From Scatophagus argus (Eukaryota; Chordata; Actinopteri; Scatophagidae), in assembly GCF_020382885.2 (NCBI RefSeq), contig NC_058495.1:21310127-21374126 (forward strand): DNA of 64,000 bases, given 5' to 3'. Below the pieces are notes generated by a model that was given only the letters and a program-made list of their open reading frames with translations, searched no databases and was not told the DNA's origin. Of the stretch, positions 10,306-22,309 are shown one piece after another. Position 1 is the first letter of the stretch. Every line of letters begins with the position of its first letter. The translations under genes were made by a program, and so were the position numbers.

Positions 10306-12137
10306 ATGAGGGGAAATCGTGAAATGGAGCTGCCAGAGGACTTCTGGATACCCATCTCTCTGGACACCAATAACATCACGTCACTCAGTCCCTTCCTGGT
10401 TCCTCAGGACCACTTGGGCAACTCCAGCATTTTCTATGCCATGGCAGCATTTATGTTCTTTTTATTCGTTGTTGGCACTGCCATTAACGCCCTCACGGTT
10501 GCATGCACCATCCAGTACAAGAAGCTTCGTTCCCACCTCAACTACATCCTGGTGAACTTGGCTGTGGCAAACCTTCTCGTGTCCTGTGTGGGCTCCTCTA
10601 CTGCCTGCTGCTCCTTTGCATTCAGATATTTTGTCTTTGGACCTCTGGCATGCAAGATTGAAGGCTTTGTGGCCACACTTGGTGGTAAGACAAACTTTTG
10701 GACACACGTATAAGATTGTGATGACAGTTGATTTTTAATGAACTAATCAAAAAAACATCTTTTTTATATCATTCCAGGCATGGTTAGCCTGTGGTCTCTA
10801 GCTGTGGTAGCTTTTGAGAGATGGCTGGTCATCTGCAAGCCACTTGGTAACTTTATTTTCAAGCCCGACCACGCTTTAGCTTGCTGTGCATTCACCTGGG
10901 TGATTGCATTGATTGCCTCAATTCCTCCACTCGTAGGATGGAGCAGGTAAGCAAAAAACCAAACCCCAAAACAACCTACACTCTGCATATCATCTCAAAA
11001 CTGAGGAGCTGGGACGTACACTTAATGCTCTTGTGATCTCCAGGTACATCCCAGAAGGCCTGCAGTGCTCCTGTGGTCCAGACTGGTACACCACAGACAA
11101 CAAATACAACAATGAATCTTATGTTATGTTCCTTTTTGGCTTCTGCTTTGCTGTTCCCCTCATCACCATTATCTTCTGCTACACCCAGCTCCTCGTTACC
11201 TTGAAAATGGTGAGGCAAAAAAAAAAATCACCAAAAACACACCAGACAACATGTAGCTTAAATTCAGTGTGATTTGCTGAAAAGGGGGTTTGAAAAGACA
11301 GAACTTTTACATTTGACAGTATAAAAGTCTTTTCAAGGTTGGCTAACGTTTAAGCAACATTTACTGATTTTCAGAGTCAATGTGTGTCAGTGTACTGACT
11401 CTTGATCTCCTCCTCAACAGGCAGCAAAGGCCCAGGCTGAGTCTGCCTCCACCCAGAAAGCAGAGAGGGAGGTGACCAGGATGGTGGTCGTCATGGTGCT
11501 GGGCTTCCTGGTGTGCTGGTTGCCTTACGCCTCTTTTGCTCTTTGGGTTGTGAATAACCGTGGGCAACCATTCGACCTGAGAATGGCGACCATACCCTCC
11601 TGCTTCTCGAAGGCCTCCACAGTGTACAACCCTGTTATCTACATTCTCCTCAACAAACAGGTTGGTCTGTTCACTCTGATTCAGAAAGCTACAAGGCAGG
11701 ACACGGCTCTGTAAAATGTTGTGATGCACAGCTAATTTGAAAAGGCGTGCACCATTTAATTTTTTTGAAATTGAAAATGAAATGAAACGAAAATGTGCCA
11801 ACATGGTCTCCGTGCACCACATATGGTTTCTTTAAGTTCTATCAAAGTTCTATTTGACTTTTATAATCTTAAAGTTTCCTCCTTTTACATTTATTAGACC
11901 ATACAGTCATTTGGAAAAAAGACGACTTGATGTGTAAATGCCATATTTTTTGCTGCTCTGTTGCTGAGATGTTTGATCGCTCAGCTTGATAGCAAGCAGC
12001 TTCAACAAACTATTTTTTTCCACCCTCCCTTTCAGTTCCGCTCATGCATGATGAAGATGCTGGGGATGGGCGACGGTGAGGAGGAGTCCTCAACCACACA
12101 GTCGGTGACTGAAGTATCCAAAGTCGGCCCTGCTTAG
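10306..12137 (+). CDS. sws2a: SWS2A cone opsin, copy 2 (SWS2A-alpha-like)
   Basis: Blue cone visual pigment. Exons 10306-10684, 10778-10946, 11044-11209, 11421-11660, 12036-12137; 351 residues, same exon sizes as copy 1. Start [14 protein letters not shown] was chosen because it matches the paralogues. Glu113, Cys110/187, ERW, Lys296 ([13 protein letters not shown]) and VSKVGPA end are present. Tuning positions read A94, V116, T118, W265, A269, S292; A269 against T269 in copy 1 predicts a somewhat shorter absorbance maximum. Introns 1 and 2 are nearly the same as in copy 1, whereas the second half of exon 4 and the start of intron 4 match SWS2B better, a mosaic typical of gene conversion. Polyadenylation signal at 12285-12290. 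Intact. Confidence 0.93.
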
Positions 12138-12290
12138 ACTGAACATGAACCCTGGTGACCTCCCTGTCAGCAATGACAGTGAATTGTAAATACCAATAAA
12201 TTTAAGTGTGTTTCTCATGTGAAGAAAATATATTTACATTGTTGCAACCAAAGTCTGAAATCATAAATAATCTGCAAAGTGAAAAATAAA

Positions 12291-13520
12291 AAAAAACATA
12301 AACACGTATAAGGTGTCTGTATGTCACTGATGCTGGGTATTGTGTAACATGCTGTTGAAGCTAGGTCAAATAGATACAGAAAGAAAGATACACAAAGTAA
12401 AAACACAGGACAATATTTACACCCTTTATTTAAAGAAATTATTTATCAAAACACATGATACATCCACACAATATTTACAGAATTTCTCATTTTTTTAAAT
12501 AGTAACCAGTAAAAAAAAATGACTGTATTGCACTAGGATGGGAGATTATTGCACAGTGATTTACTGAGATTCTGGTTGTTGTGAGGTGCATGGAGTGTGC
12601 CGGGAGCAGTGCTGGTTGTACAGTTTCACAGCAGCAGGGAGGAAGGACATCCTGTAAAGCTCCTTCACACACTCGGGGTGAAGCAGCCTGCAACTGAAGG
12701 AGATGCCCAGTGCCTCATGCAGTGTCATGCAGGGGGTGGGAGTCGTTCTCCATCAGAGGGAAAATCTTGCCTATCATCCTTCTTTCCCACCATCTGCACT
12801 GGGTCATTATTTCTTTGAGATATAATGAAACAAGGAGATAATAAATTTATTCTTGTTAGTGTAAATGGCTACAACAGACCTCAAAAGCGGTCTACTGTAA
12901 GGATAACTGTAGCCGAGCGCGATTAAAATCAAGTTTGAAAACACTGACAACCCATTTTCACAGTTAATTAAATAAACAGATTTTTGGAAACATTTTTATT
13001 AACTGAAACTTTAAATCCATCATGAGTGATTCTTCAGGTCTCACAATATTTGGTTTCTGGTTTAGCTGTCCCCAATAGTTTCACCCTTCTAACACCTTTA
13101 AGGTGGTTCTTGTGTTGTATTAACCTGACTCTCAAGTTTACTAACCTCAAAAAGAAAGCAAAGCTTCCTTTGAAAATATCGGAAATGTGTCAAAAAGCCA
13201 TAATTTAAACGCTATAATTTTATTTTATGGCTTTTGGCCTAAAGTAAACTAGCACAACCTGGACAACTGAGGGCCATATATATGTGACTGACCTCCTGAA
13301 CATCACTGGTGATCAGATTATGTGGATAACACACTCAGGGCTCTTATACTGGGGTGAAATGAGATGAACCTTGTCAGCTCTTATACTGAGATACTTATCT
13401 CTTTGTTAGCTCATACGTGGAAGTCCACAACTACAAGCATGTGTGGTCTGTGGTCCCAGCTTTACCATGAATCCCTTCCTTGAGCCAATTAAGCTGAGCC
13501 TGAGTGATATCTGGAGTCCC
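12291..13520. other. Spacer between SWS2A copy 2 and SWS2B
   Basis: No gene is seen. Part of it (12424-12790) is an interspersed repeat listed separately. The proximal SWS2B flank (13330-13520) holds two gctcttatactg copies and ccaattaagctgagcc before the TATA box. Confidence 0.55.
12424..12790. repeat. Teleost retroposon fragment
   Basis: The segment includes ttattgcacagtgatttact, cagcagcagggaggaaggac, tccttcacacactcggggtg and catgcagggggtgggagtcg. This phrase order is the recurring 3' segment of an abundant fish retroposon usually linked to the TTTATTGATCCC tail. The small open frames here are not genes. Confidence 0.6.
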
Positions 13521-13527
13521 TATAAAT
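13521..13527 (+). promoter_or_regulatory. TATA box of SWS2B
   Basis: TATAAAT within ggagtccctataaatgccgg, 168 bp before the start codon. An upstream ccaattaagctgagcc (about 13485) joins a homeodomain core to a half-site resembling an NRL/MAF element. Confidence 0.55.
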
Positions 13528-13694
13528 GCCGGCTTTAACGCCCCAATAGAAAGAGACAAACCTCTGTTCTAAGACAGTTAAAACCGTCAAGTGCGTCAGT
13601 ATTTTTTAGAGTTAAATTAAGTTATTTCTAGTCTTTGTGCAATAATACTGTTTTAGCTTCTCAGTGAACAAATTTCTATTTGACACAGACGAAA

Positions 13695-15948
13695 ATGAGG
13701 GGGATTCGTCAAACAAAGATCCCAGAAGACTTCTGGATTCCCATCCCGCTGGACACCGACAATATCACATCCCTCAGCCCGTACCTGGTTCCCCAGGATC
13801 ACTTAGGGAGCCCAGGGATATTTTATTCCATGTCAGCATTTATGTTCTTCCTGTTTGTGGCGGGTACAGCCATTAATACCCTCACTATTGTATGCACAGT
13901 TCAGTACAAGAAACTCCGGTCTCATCTGAACTACATCTTAGTGAACTTGGCTGTGGCCAACCTCCTCGTCTCCACTATGGGCTCCTTCACTTGCTTCTAC
14001 TGCTTCGCCTTCAGATACATGATTCTCGGTCCACTGGGGTGCAAGATTGAAGGATTTACAGCAACTGTTGGTGGTAAGGAGTTCAACAAATGACATTAAG
14101 TAAATGATTTTTTGCCAATGGTTATTATTTATAAAGTACAGTTAAATTTAAACTACAGACCGGTGTCTTCTCATGACCAAACAATCTGTTATGGATAATT
14201 GTGTGGTTTAGCCATCAGTGTCATTGTAGTAAAATGATAAATTTCTGTTTTCCTTCCTTTCTTTCATATATTTGGTGTTGGGTCTGCTAAATTGCTGACC
14301 TTTTAGCTGCTTATGAAACTGTGTGAAAACTTAAATCATTGGCCAAAAGACAAGACACTATTCCTGCATCTAAACTTTAAACTAAACCTGACAGACATCC
14401 CTCCTGAGGTCCTCTAATGTGCTTTCAATTTCCTATTAACGTCAAACACTTTTCAACAGTTTAAATTCAAGTAGAGTCCTTTCAATTGTTTACAACAATT
14501 AAGTTTTTTATTCTTTTGTCTTGTTCCAGGTATGGTAAGCCTGTGGTCTCTTGCAGTGATAGCATTTGAGAGATGGCTTGTTGTCTGCAAGCCAATCGGT
14601 AACTTCGCCTTCAAACCTAATCATGCGATAGCTTGTTGTGCAATGACTTGGGTCTTTGCTTTGATGGCTGCAGTTCCTCCTCTGGTTGGATGGAGCAGGT
14701 CAGGAGGTTACACATAGAGCAAATACACAGCAGTTTTATTAGTTTTTTTAAAAATAATTAGTATAGTAATGTAATTATTTTTAGCAAAATTACATTGAAA
14801 TGAATCCTTCTGCAACTGACTGTTTTATACTATAATATATTCTTTAATAATAGAAAGAAACTTTCTCACTATAATAAGAGTTCTTGTAAGAATAATGAGT
14901 CATTTATCCCCTGCAACTGATTCACAGACACATACTGCACCAGCACCTACAGTACATATACAGTACTGGCTCCTCATCTGTCTCTACAGGTATATCCCAG
15001 AGGGTATGCAGTGCTCCTGCGGACCGGACTGGTACACAACTAACAACGAGTTTAACAACGAGTCCTATGTAATGTTCCTGTTCTGCTTCTGCTTCGCTGT
15101 CCCTTTCTCTACCATCGTGTTCTGCTACTCACAGCTGCTTTTCATGCTGAAATCGGTAGGCAATATATCTCAACTTTTCTGCTGGGTTTGGGTTGATTGT
15201 ATGATTGCAGATAGGGATAATATTTCACCTGTTGTCTCAGATCTAAGTGTGGGAGGGCATGTCTGAATGTGTTTTCGTCAGACCAACCACTTGTACACAC
15301 TTCTCCACGAACAGGCAGCAAAGGCCCAGGCTGAGTCTGCCTCCACCCAGAAAGCAGAGAGGGAGGTGACCAGGATGGTGGTCGTCATGGTGCTGGGCTT
15401 CCTGGTGTGCTACCTGCCTTATGCCTCCTTTGCTCTTTGGGTTGTCAACAATCGAGGGCAAGCTTTTGACCTGAGACTGGCGACCATACCCTCCTGTGTG
15501 TCTAAAGCCTCCACAGTGTACAACCCTGTTATCTACATCCTCCTTAATAAACAGGTTGGTCTGTTCACTCTGATTTGAAAAATCACAAGGCAGAACACAG
15601 ACAATCTCAAAGTCATCACACACAACAAGGCCAGTGGCGCCCCTTAGTGGTGACTTGTAATACATACAAGAATCTTACTCAATTCCCCAGGGAAATCCTG
15701 ATGTGCATTTCGAAAACAATGACATCTAATTCTTTATGATTTGTATTATATGGACAAATAAATCCGTTGATGTCATAACTAAGTCAACAGATACATTGCT
15801 ACGGAAAATGTTCCTCAGTAACAAATGTGTTTCTCCCTTTCAGTTCCGCTCATGCATCAAGAACATGCTTGGGATGAGAGGAGGCGATGATGAGGAGTCG
15901 TCAACAAGTCAGTCAGTCACTGAAGTCTCTAAAGTCGGACCCTCTTAG
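13695..15948 (+). CDS. sws2b: SWS2B cone opsin (violet/blue)
   Basis: Short-wave cone pigment. Exons 13695-14073, 14530-14698, 14990-15155, 15315-15554, 15844-15948; 352 residues. The ATG at 13695 ([14 protein letters not shown]) is used; an in-frame TTG further up is not a start. Hallmarks present: Cys110, Glu113, ERW, Cys187, Lys296 ([13 protein letters not shown]). It differs from the two SWS2A copies at tuning sites C94, T116, Y265 (CYLPYASF), with A269 and S292; C94 and Y265 are states known or expected to shift SWS2 pigments to shorter wavelengths, supporting the B identity, as does its place next to LWS. The first 97 bp of exon 4 are identical to both SWS2A genes. Polyadenylation signal 16058-16063. 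Intact. Confidence 0.93.
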
Positions 15949-16063
15949 ATTGTGAAGTTAATTTTGATGATTTGCATGTTGTAAATAGCACTACTTGGAT
16001 TTGACAAGTGGGATTACAGATTACAGTTATATTCAAAGCAAAATGTAAAGAAGGAGAAATAAA

Positions 16064-17167
16064 TACATCATTTGTGTCTCTACTAGTCTATTCATTTTAG
16101 CTGTACATTAGTGAGGTATACATTATTCAAATCTTGCTTTTATTATAAGAAATGAAGATATCTGACTGAGGTCAATGAAAATCTAATTACCCATTATTAA
16201 CCTTTGCAAGCAAACTATTGGAAGCTGAATGAGTCTGAAAAGTTGTACTGTTGATACACAGTTGACCCACAGCTTATATTAAGCACTTGAAGAAAATGCA
16301 ATATATAGAAGATATTGCTATTAGAGTTATGTAAATGTCAAAACTTTATTCACACTAAATAGTTATACTGACATTGAGACATTTGAAAAGATGGTTACTG
16401 CTATACCACTCTCATATGGTTGCTATGAAGGTGAATTTGAGGAAGTTAATAATAATTTTTGTGATTTGAATATATGAAAACTACTGCACTGGCAAAAGGT
16501 GTTTATGTTTTTCTGGGGTCATATAGAATAATTTTTTCTACAGATGATGCTGTAATGATGACAACATAAGCAAGGCAATATATCAGATCCCATAAAGTTG
16601 TTGCCTAATGTCAGATAAGTACGAGTTCATTTGCCCATCTAATGATAAAGTGGTTTCTCCTTAGTAACAGTAGGCCATTGTCCCTCCATAGGGAAGGCAT
16701 AAGAAGAGAAAGAAAATTATTAAATCAGTGTTTTTCTACATATTTTTTATTTTGTGTCCACTGCAAGATGCCCATTGGTTTGGCTCAGTTCAGTCATGTC
16801 ATTTATCCAGTATAGCTTGAGCTTCTCCTGTATTCATAAATTGCAACCTCCAACTCCCCTCCTGTCTCCACTGTGTAGCCGGGATTTAATCCATCGTTTA
16901 TCCAGTTCTTGTCCGATCGGAAGATAATCCTTGCGTATTTCTCCATTTAGCAGACAGGACTTAAACGAAGCGGGTCGTTGGGTCTTGGATCTTTGTCACT
17001 TTTTTAGGATATTGACTTTGGTCTGATAGTTCCATAACTTCAAGATGACCACGTGTGGACATTCTTTCTCCTGCTTAATGCCAGTCATTCTTACCTGTTG
17101 CCCACAGTGTTGCAGGTGTGTGGTTCACTGTTACTCAATGAGCAGAGACTTAAAGGAGGGTTGGAAA

Positions 17168-17210
<43 letters not shown>

Positions 17211-18299
17211 ACACACATCTTTGCATTCAATGCAAGCAAGAATAATTTTTACTTTTGGTCCAGTTAGATAAACAATATGGAGTGCTATAGAAATAAAATG
17301 CACCTTTATGAGCAAGTTTATAATAGTTACATGCACTTGTTGATTTCAAGCGCTTTAACACAATAAGCTAAAGAGGGTTAGCCAAATAGGATTAGCCAGC
17401 CTTTGTGGAGGAACTCCCACAAGTCCCTGTGCTGTCAAAGATCAAAAGTTCATGTGAATCATCTCCACGATTAAGTGGAAAATGCACCATGTTTACACTT
17501 ACCTCTTCTTGTGAAAGTTAGCCATTTAACATGTCAGAAAATAATTTTCCTAGAAACACCTTATTCAGCACTATAACCGACCATTACCTCAACAACATAT
17601 GCACACAAATCTGAGAATAGGATTATTACCTGCTGTGAAGTGAACACAAGACCATATGAGTGTCAAAGGTGGACTCTGTTCACTCCACACCAGTGTAATC
17701 ATTCACAGTCAGTAACTGCCACTGTACATGTAGACCACCTGCTGTTCACACAGCAACTGTATAAAACTGCTGGTCCCCTGGTCACGGAGATTCCCGTCGG
17801 TAGCCGGGAGCAAATCCAAGTTCTGCTAGTAGTGAACTTTTTACCAAACATGAATAGTTCAGAACTAGCGGAATTCCAGACCTGTCCTCGAAACATCGCA
17901 GCATCACATGGAAGTAGGAATTAAGACGGGTAAAAGTCATTAACCAGTATCAACTCTACCTCTTGAATGAAATGTAAGTTTAAATTTAGATACTAAAAGC
18001 TAAACACTTGCCTCTAAAGCAAGAGATAAATTTACATTTTTAAAAATGGTTGTTTCCTTTTTGTCAATAAGCAAAATTACTTAATGAGCAGTGAAAACAG
18101 TGTAAGACTGAAAAAAACAAAACTATTAACTATTAATATGAATAGAGACATAATGCTAAACAATGGAAAATAGAATAAAGAAAGAGAGGTTTACGGATAG
18201 TTTCAGCCAGCATCCGTCCTCTTCTTGGTGTGCCGTCCTTGTCATTACATGGAGATCTTAACAAATCTGCAAGCCAGCTACCTGTAACTAACAGCCTTT
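16064..18299. other. Intergenic DNA 3' of SWS2B
   Basis: No gene recognised. It contains an (AC)n microsatellite at 17168-17218. The small open frames around 17045-17270 are translations of that microsatellite, and the pair at 17640-17924 on opposite strands shows no family resemblance. Confidence 0.55.
17168..17218. repeat. (AC)n microsatellite
   Basis: A run of AC dinucleotides with one interrupting T, directly visible. Confidence 0.95.
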
Positions 18300-18333
18300 G
18301 TTCACCCCAGCATTCTCCTCAAATGATGTGTCA

Positions 18334-18413
18334 TTCCGGAGAGATTAAAGTGTTACAGGGTAAGCACGCCAGAAGTAATTACTCCCTGTTAATCTGAGTT
18401 GTCCGTATAATCT
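18334..18413. promoter_or_regulatory. Candidate cone-opsin enhancer 1 (CRX/OTX-type sites)
   Basis: ttccggagagattaaagtg at 18334-18352 followed by ttaca closely repeats the motif at 22387-22413. Within 80 bp there are three TAATCT/AGATTA cores (18342, 18390, 18408), the binding core of CRX/OTX2 in photoreceptors. The position between SWS2B and LWS fits a locus-control or activating region as described for fish red-opsin loci. The function is inference; only the motifs are seen. Confidence 0.35.
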
Positions 18414-18597
18414 GGCTTTGGTTTTCGGGACACTAGCGTAGTGCTACTTCACAACTTAGCTGTTCAGAGTGGGGTGGCTCCTCGACCACTGGAACTGCTG
18501 CCTGCAGCTTTCTAAAAACCACTCATTCAAACTGCTTCACACTTGACCCTTGCAGCGTAGTGAAATCAAAACATTAACTTTAAAAATCAAATTAGCA

Positions 18598-19960
18598 TCA
18601 AATCACCTCTGGAGATGGTGTTGCATTGAAGGTACCGCCAAGTCTTTCTCCTGAGTGACATGAAGGGGAGGAAGGTAAACAAGTGCCAGACCAAGCCAGG
18701 GAGTTGTGCCATAGCCAACCCATGCCAGATGGAGTTCTAGGACGCTTGATTGGCAGAGGCCACTGCAGATCCTGGTTGGTCCTTTTGGTTTGTGGATGAA
18801 ATCCCAAGGACAGGCTGACAGATGCTCCCAAAGCATTGCAGAAAGATGTCCAGACTTGAGCGATGAACTGAGGGTCACTATCTGAATTTATATATTCTAT
18901 AGGAATCCCATGCAGATGGAAAATATGTCGAGAGTTCAGTTAAAACCAGGATGGCAGGCTAAGAGAGGGATGCACATCCAGGGACAGAATCTGGGACAAA
19001 TAAGCAGTTAGGAGGACCATTATCTGGATCCAGGTTTTGCTGCTGAGCTTGTCTAACCAAGGACTCTGTCCCAGGAAATGGCCACCACCACACAACCAGA
19101 ATGGGCTCAGGAGCAGACTTTTCTGAGAGGAGAACTGAAGGGATAGAATATCAGGCTTGACATTCCTGGACCCAGAACAATAGATTAGGGAGAAGTTGAC
19201 CATATTCACCAGTCCTGTAAAAACATTTCATTGCATGGAACATTAACATGTATTCTACAATCTGTGTTGCATTACATTAATGCTCATTCCTGCTCTTCCT
19301 GTTTTGTTTTGTTTTTTTTCAATATTGTGAATACTACAGGATCATATTTTTGCACTAATTGTACAGCTCTCTTATTCAAAAAATTCCAGTCACGTCACTG
19401 TATACACTTTTTAACATTTTTGTGATATTGTATTGTATAATTCTATAGTTATGTTGTGTATTTGCACTTTATGCCAAGACAAATTCCTTGCATGTGCAAA
19501 CACATGCGACAATAAGATTCTGATTTCGGCTGACTGAATGGAGGTGAAATTCTTATGGTCAGTCCAGGCTAAAAAGGGAACCTCTGTCCCCTCCAGCCAG
19601 TGCCTCCACTCCTTTTACAGCCAATAATTCACGATTACTCAACTATAGTCCTGAACCCTAAGAACCTCTTGAGCTGTTTGCAAGTTGTGGGTTGTCCCCA
19701 ATCAAGCCACAGCTTGGACTTTTCAAGGTCAATCTTAGCCAGCCTTGCTGAATGATTAAACTAAGAAAGCTAACTGAGGTGGAGTGCCTGATTTGGCAAA
19801 TAGAATATCCTCCAGTAATCTCTGGAGCACTTGGTGGCCATGCACCTCCAGATTACTCCAGAAAATCAAGATGTTGTCAAGGTACACAAACACAAAATGG
19901 TTCAGGAAATCATGAAGGAAATCAGAAGGAGTTGGTCAGGCCAAAATGACCCAAAGGATT
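18598..19960 (-). mobile_element. Fossil Ty3/gypsy LTR retrotransposon (pol remnant)
   Basis: Read on the minus strand, this stretch resembles pol of fish Ty3/gypsy elements: a reverse-transcriptase active-site region (about 19830-19930), an RNase H segment (about 19525-19660, and around 19140-19209 after the insertion), and an integrase C-terminal segment with the HPQTK..T.QDL..L wording (about 18600-18830). Only these parts are recognised; no flanking LTRs were found. The element is broken in many places and is an old remnant. A separate repeat (about 19214-19515) is inserted within its RNase H part. Confidence 0.75.
19214..19515 (+). mobile_element. LINE-like 3' tail inserted into the gypsy fossil
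   Basis: The segment ends with tttgcactttatgccaagac, aaattccttgcatgtgcaaa and acaataagattctgattt, the characteristic 3' end of a widespread fish non-LTR retroposon. It interrupts the minus-strand gypsy reading between the RNase H pieces on either side, so it inserted later. Boundaries are good to perhaps 10 bases. Confidence 0.55.
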
Positions 19961-19969
19961 GTCAGAGGA

Positions 19970-20212
19970 TGTTGACAGCTGACTACAGACGAGAGGCGGG
20001 GTTCACCATGGACTGGTTGATATTCGACACACAACCACACATGCACACATTCACACAGAGGGGCAATGTAAAGTAAACTATAGTTTACCTAATGTGCATG
20101 TTTTTTGGGCTGTGGTAGGAAGCCAGAACACTCGGAGTAAACCCACACAGGCACAGGGAGAACATGCAACATGCACTCCACACAGAAGCGTGGACCACTG
20201 CACCGCTGTGCC
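19970..20212 (+). repeat. 5'-truncated copy of the ATCCATCC family repeat
   Basis: It carries agctgactacagacgagagg, ggggttcaccatggactgg, aggggcaatgtaaagta, aaacccacacaggcacaggg and ends gcaccgctgtgcctccc. It matches the order of the copy at 5080-5405 but starts inside it. Confidence 0.7.
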
Positions 20213-22093
20213 TCCCTTGACTGTGACCCTCAATCAATGCAGGTCTAAGTGTCCCTCCCCCTAGTGGTGAGGAGTAGGGACAAATTAATGGGCGCTGAAA
20301 TGACATTGAACTGTATTGTCTGCTCATGTTTTCCAATAATATAATAATAATAATGATAATAGTAGACTACAATACCAGAGAGTTAGACAATACTAACTCA
20401 AACATAACATAAGCATGTCACGTGATCTGCTAACCTATTCAGAACATTTCAACAACAAATGTTACTGTGCCCATGACAAAAAATTCCAGACGAGTATTTA
20501 CACTGACCTCTGCGGTAAATTTTTACGAACTGACCACATGTGGTCTAGCCACACACCATCTTTTGACCTTGTCTTGTTTATAAAAAGGACATTAAGCAAT
20601 TAAGACTGAATCCTTTTGAATCCAATTTTCAATTAAGAACCATTGTTAGGTCCATTTACCTTTTGTGCCAAAGCCAATTAGATTAATGTTAACTGGTTGG
20701 CATTTACGTAAAATAAATAGAGATCAAGTTTATATAAGAATAACAAGATAAAATAACAGCCTTTCTAATCATAGTGGACAGTAGCACATGTTGGCAGTTA
20801 TGACAGCATTCAGAAGACTGACTGCTCCTGTTAAACAGAATACTCAGAACTGTTAACAGGGATACTTAGAACTGAAGAGCTTTCTAAAGACACACCTGTC
20901 ACACTGTAACATATTGCCAAAAACTTGTGCCAAGCCTATATGTCTGAACTTCACCACTAAAAACACTAACTTCCTGAAAATGGGAATGTAGTGGCCAAAT
21001 ATCCCTCACGAAATCTCACATTAATGCCACAGCCCTGATCCCTAACTCTAAATCTAATTTATCACCTTGGCCAAGGAGGCTATGTTTTTTATCCGGTTTA
21101 TTTGTTTGTTAGTTGGCAGATTAAGGAAAAACTACTGGGCTGATTTTCATGAAACTTGATAGAGGGGTGTGACATGGGTCAATGAACATCTCCTCGAAGC
21201 AGATCTGCAACAGCTGTGACACAGCATTGAATAAGAGATATAAAATGTTATCTTCTCATTGTTTCATGGTGGTTACGTTCTAATAAAAAGGCAGTTGAAC
21301 GTTGGATGGGGTAAGTAGCTAGGTGAAATAAGGTGAAGCGTCTCCCCATTAAGTGTACTGTACGTACTGTGTGCACAGCAGCTTAGCTTAATTAATTATT
21401 TAAATCTCTTAATATGCCAGCAGGATCGGTGAGAATCTAGTGTGAATTAATGTTGTGTGCTCTTCTACAGCTCAAAAAAGGTTACATGCAGTCTTGCAAT
21501 AGTTTGGAGTAAAGCAGCTGTCCTGATTGGTCTCAAAAAATTTTTTTCAAAAGCCAAAAAATTCTGTTTCCTCTGAAAAGTTTTCTCTTTCCTACAATTT
21601 TACTTTAAATGTAAAATTGTAAATTAAATGTAAATTAAATGCTCCATTTTATTTGTTCCAGTGACATTACTGTGCACATGGAAATGTTTACAACTATTGG
21701 AAGCAGCCTCTGTAATCATAAAAGTCAGTTGTTAAAGAAAGTACATACGTCACTGCGGTGCACAATAGAGGATTCCTCTGGAAAGCTTGTGCTACTCAAT
21801 CTAATCCAAAAGGCACTACAGGGACCAGAGGTTAATCTCAAAACCAGTAATTCAGTATCGCACGTCCTGCCATGAGTGTGTGACCCAGGCTGGTTTAGTC
21901 CAACTGAGCTGCATCTTAAGTCTTAAGAAAGAAAATAAAAGTAAATATCTCTTTTTAGATTATTTTTATAATACAATGCTTTTTTCATATTAACACCACA
22001 CTGCCTGAATTTTGGATTTATTATTATTATTATTATCATTATTATTGTTGTTGTTGTTAATTTATGTATTTTTATTTATTATTATATCCTGTA
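20213..22093. other. Intergenic DNA between the gypsy fossil and the LWS upstream region
   Basis: No gene is seen. A repeat fragment at about 21056-21195 (caccttggccaaggaggcta, aaaaactactgggctgattt) is of a family abundant in fish. The rest is AT-rich with no recognisable coding content. Confidence 0.55.
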
Positions 22094-22140
22094 ATTTCCC
22101 AGTTATGGGACTAATAAAGGATTATCTTATCTTATCTTAT
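22094..22140 (-). repeat. Teleost TTTATTAGTCCC-type tail, minus orientation
   Basis: gggactaataaaggattatc followed by ttatcttatctt is the reverse complement of the GATAAGATAAG...TTTATTAGTCCC tail found at 1707. It sits after an (ATT)n(GTT)n tract at 22019-22058. Confidence 0.55.
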
Positions 22141-22309
22141 TATTTATTTAATGCCTCAAAGTTAAAGCCACTCATTAACTCAATGATGCAAGACAAAAAA
22201 AACCTGTGCATGCACTTTTTATTGTCCCATCGTTCCTAAAGTGTTTTTCTTTGAGTCATTCCTAATTAATCAGTGTGTGTCAGTATCAGTTTCGCCTTAG
22301 ACTCTGCCC

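Noticed and set aside
11361-11822. 153-residue minus-strand open frame
   Set aside because: Antisense shadow of SWS2A copy 2 exon 4; the sense strand encodes the opsin.
15243-15665. 140-residue minus-strand open frame
   Set aside because: Antisense shadow of SWS2B exon 4.
17640-17924. Overlapping open frames on both strands as a gene
   Set aside because: No family resemblance, no splice sites and no start context that stands out.
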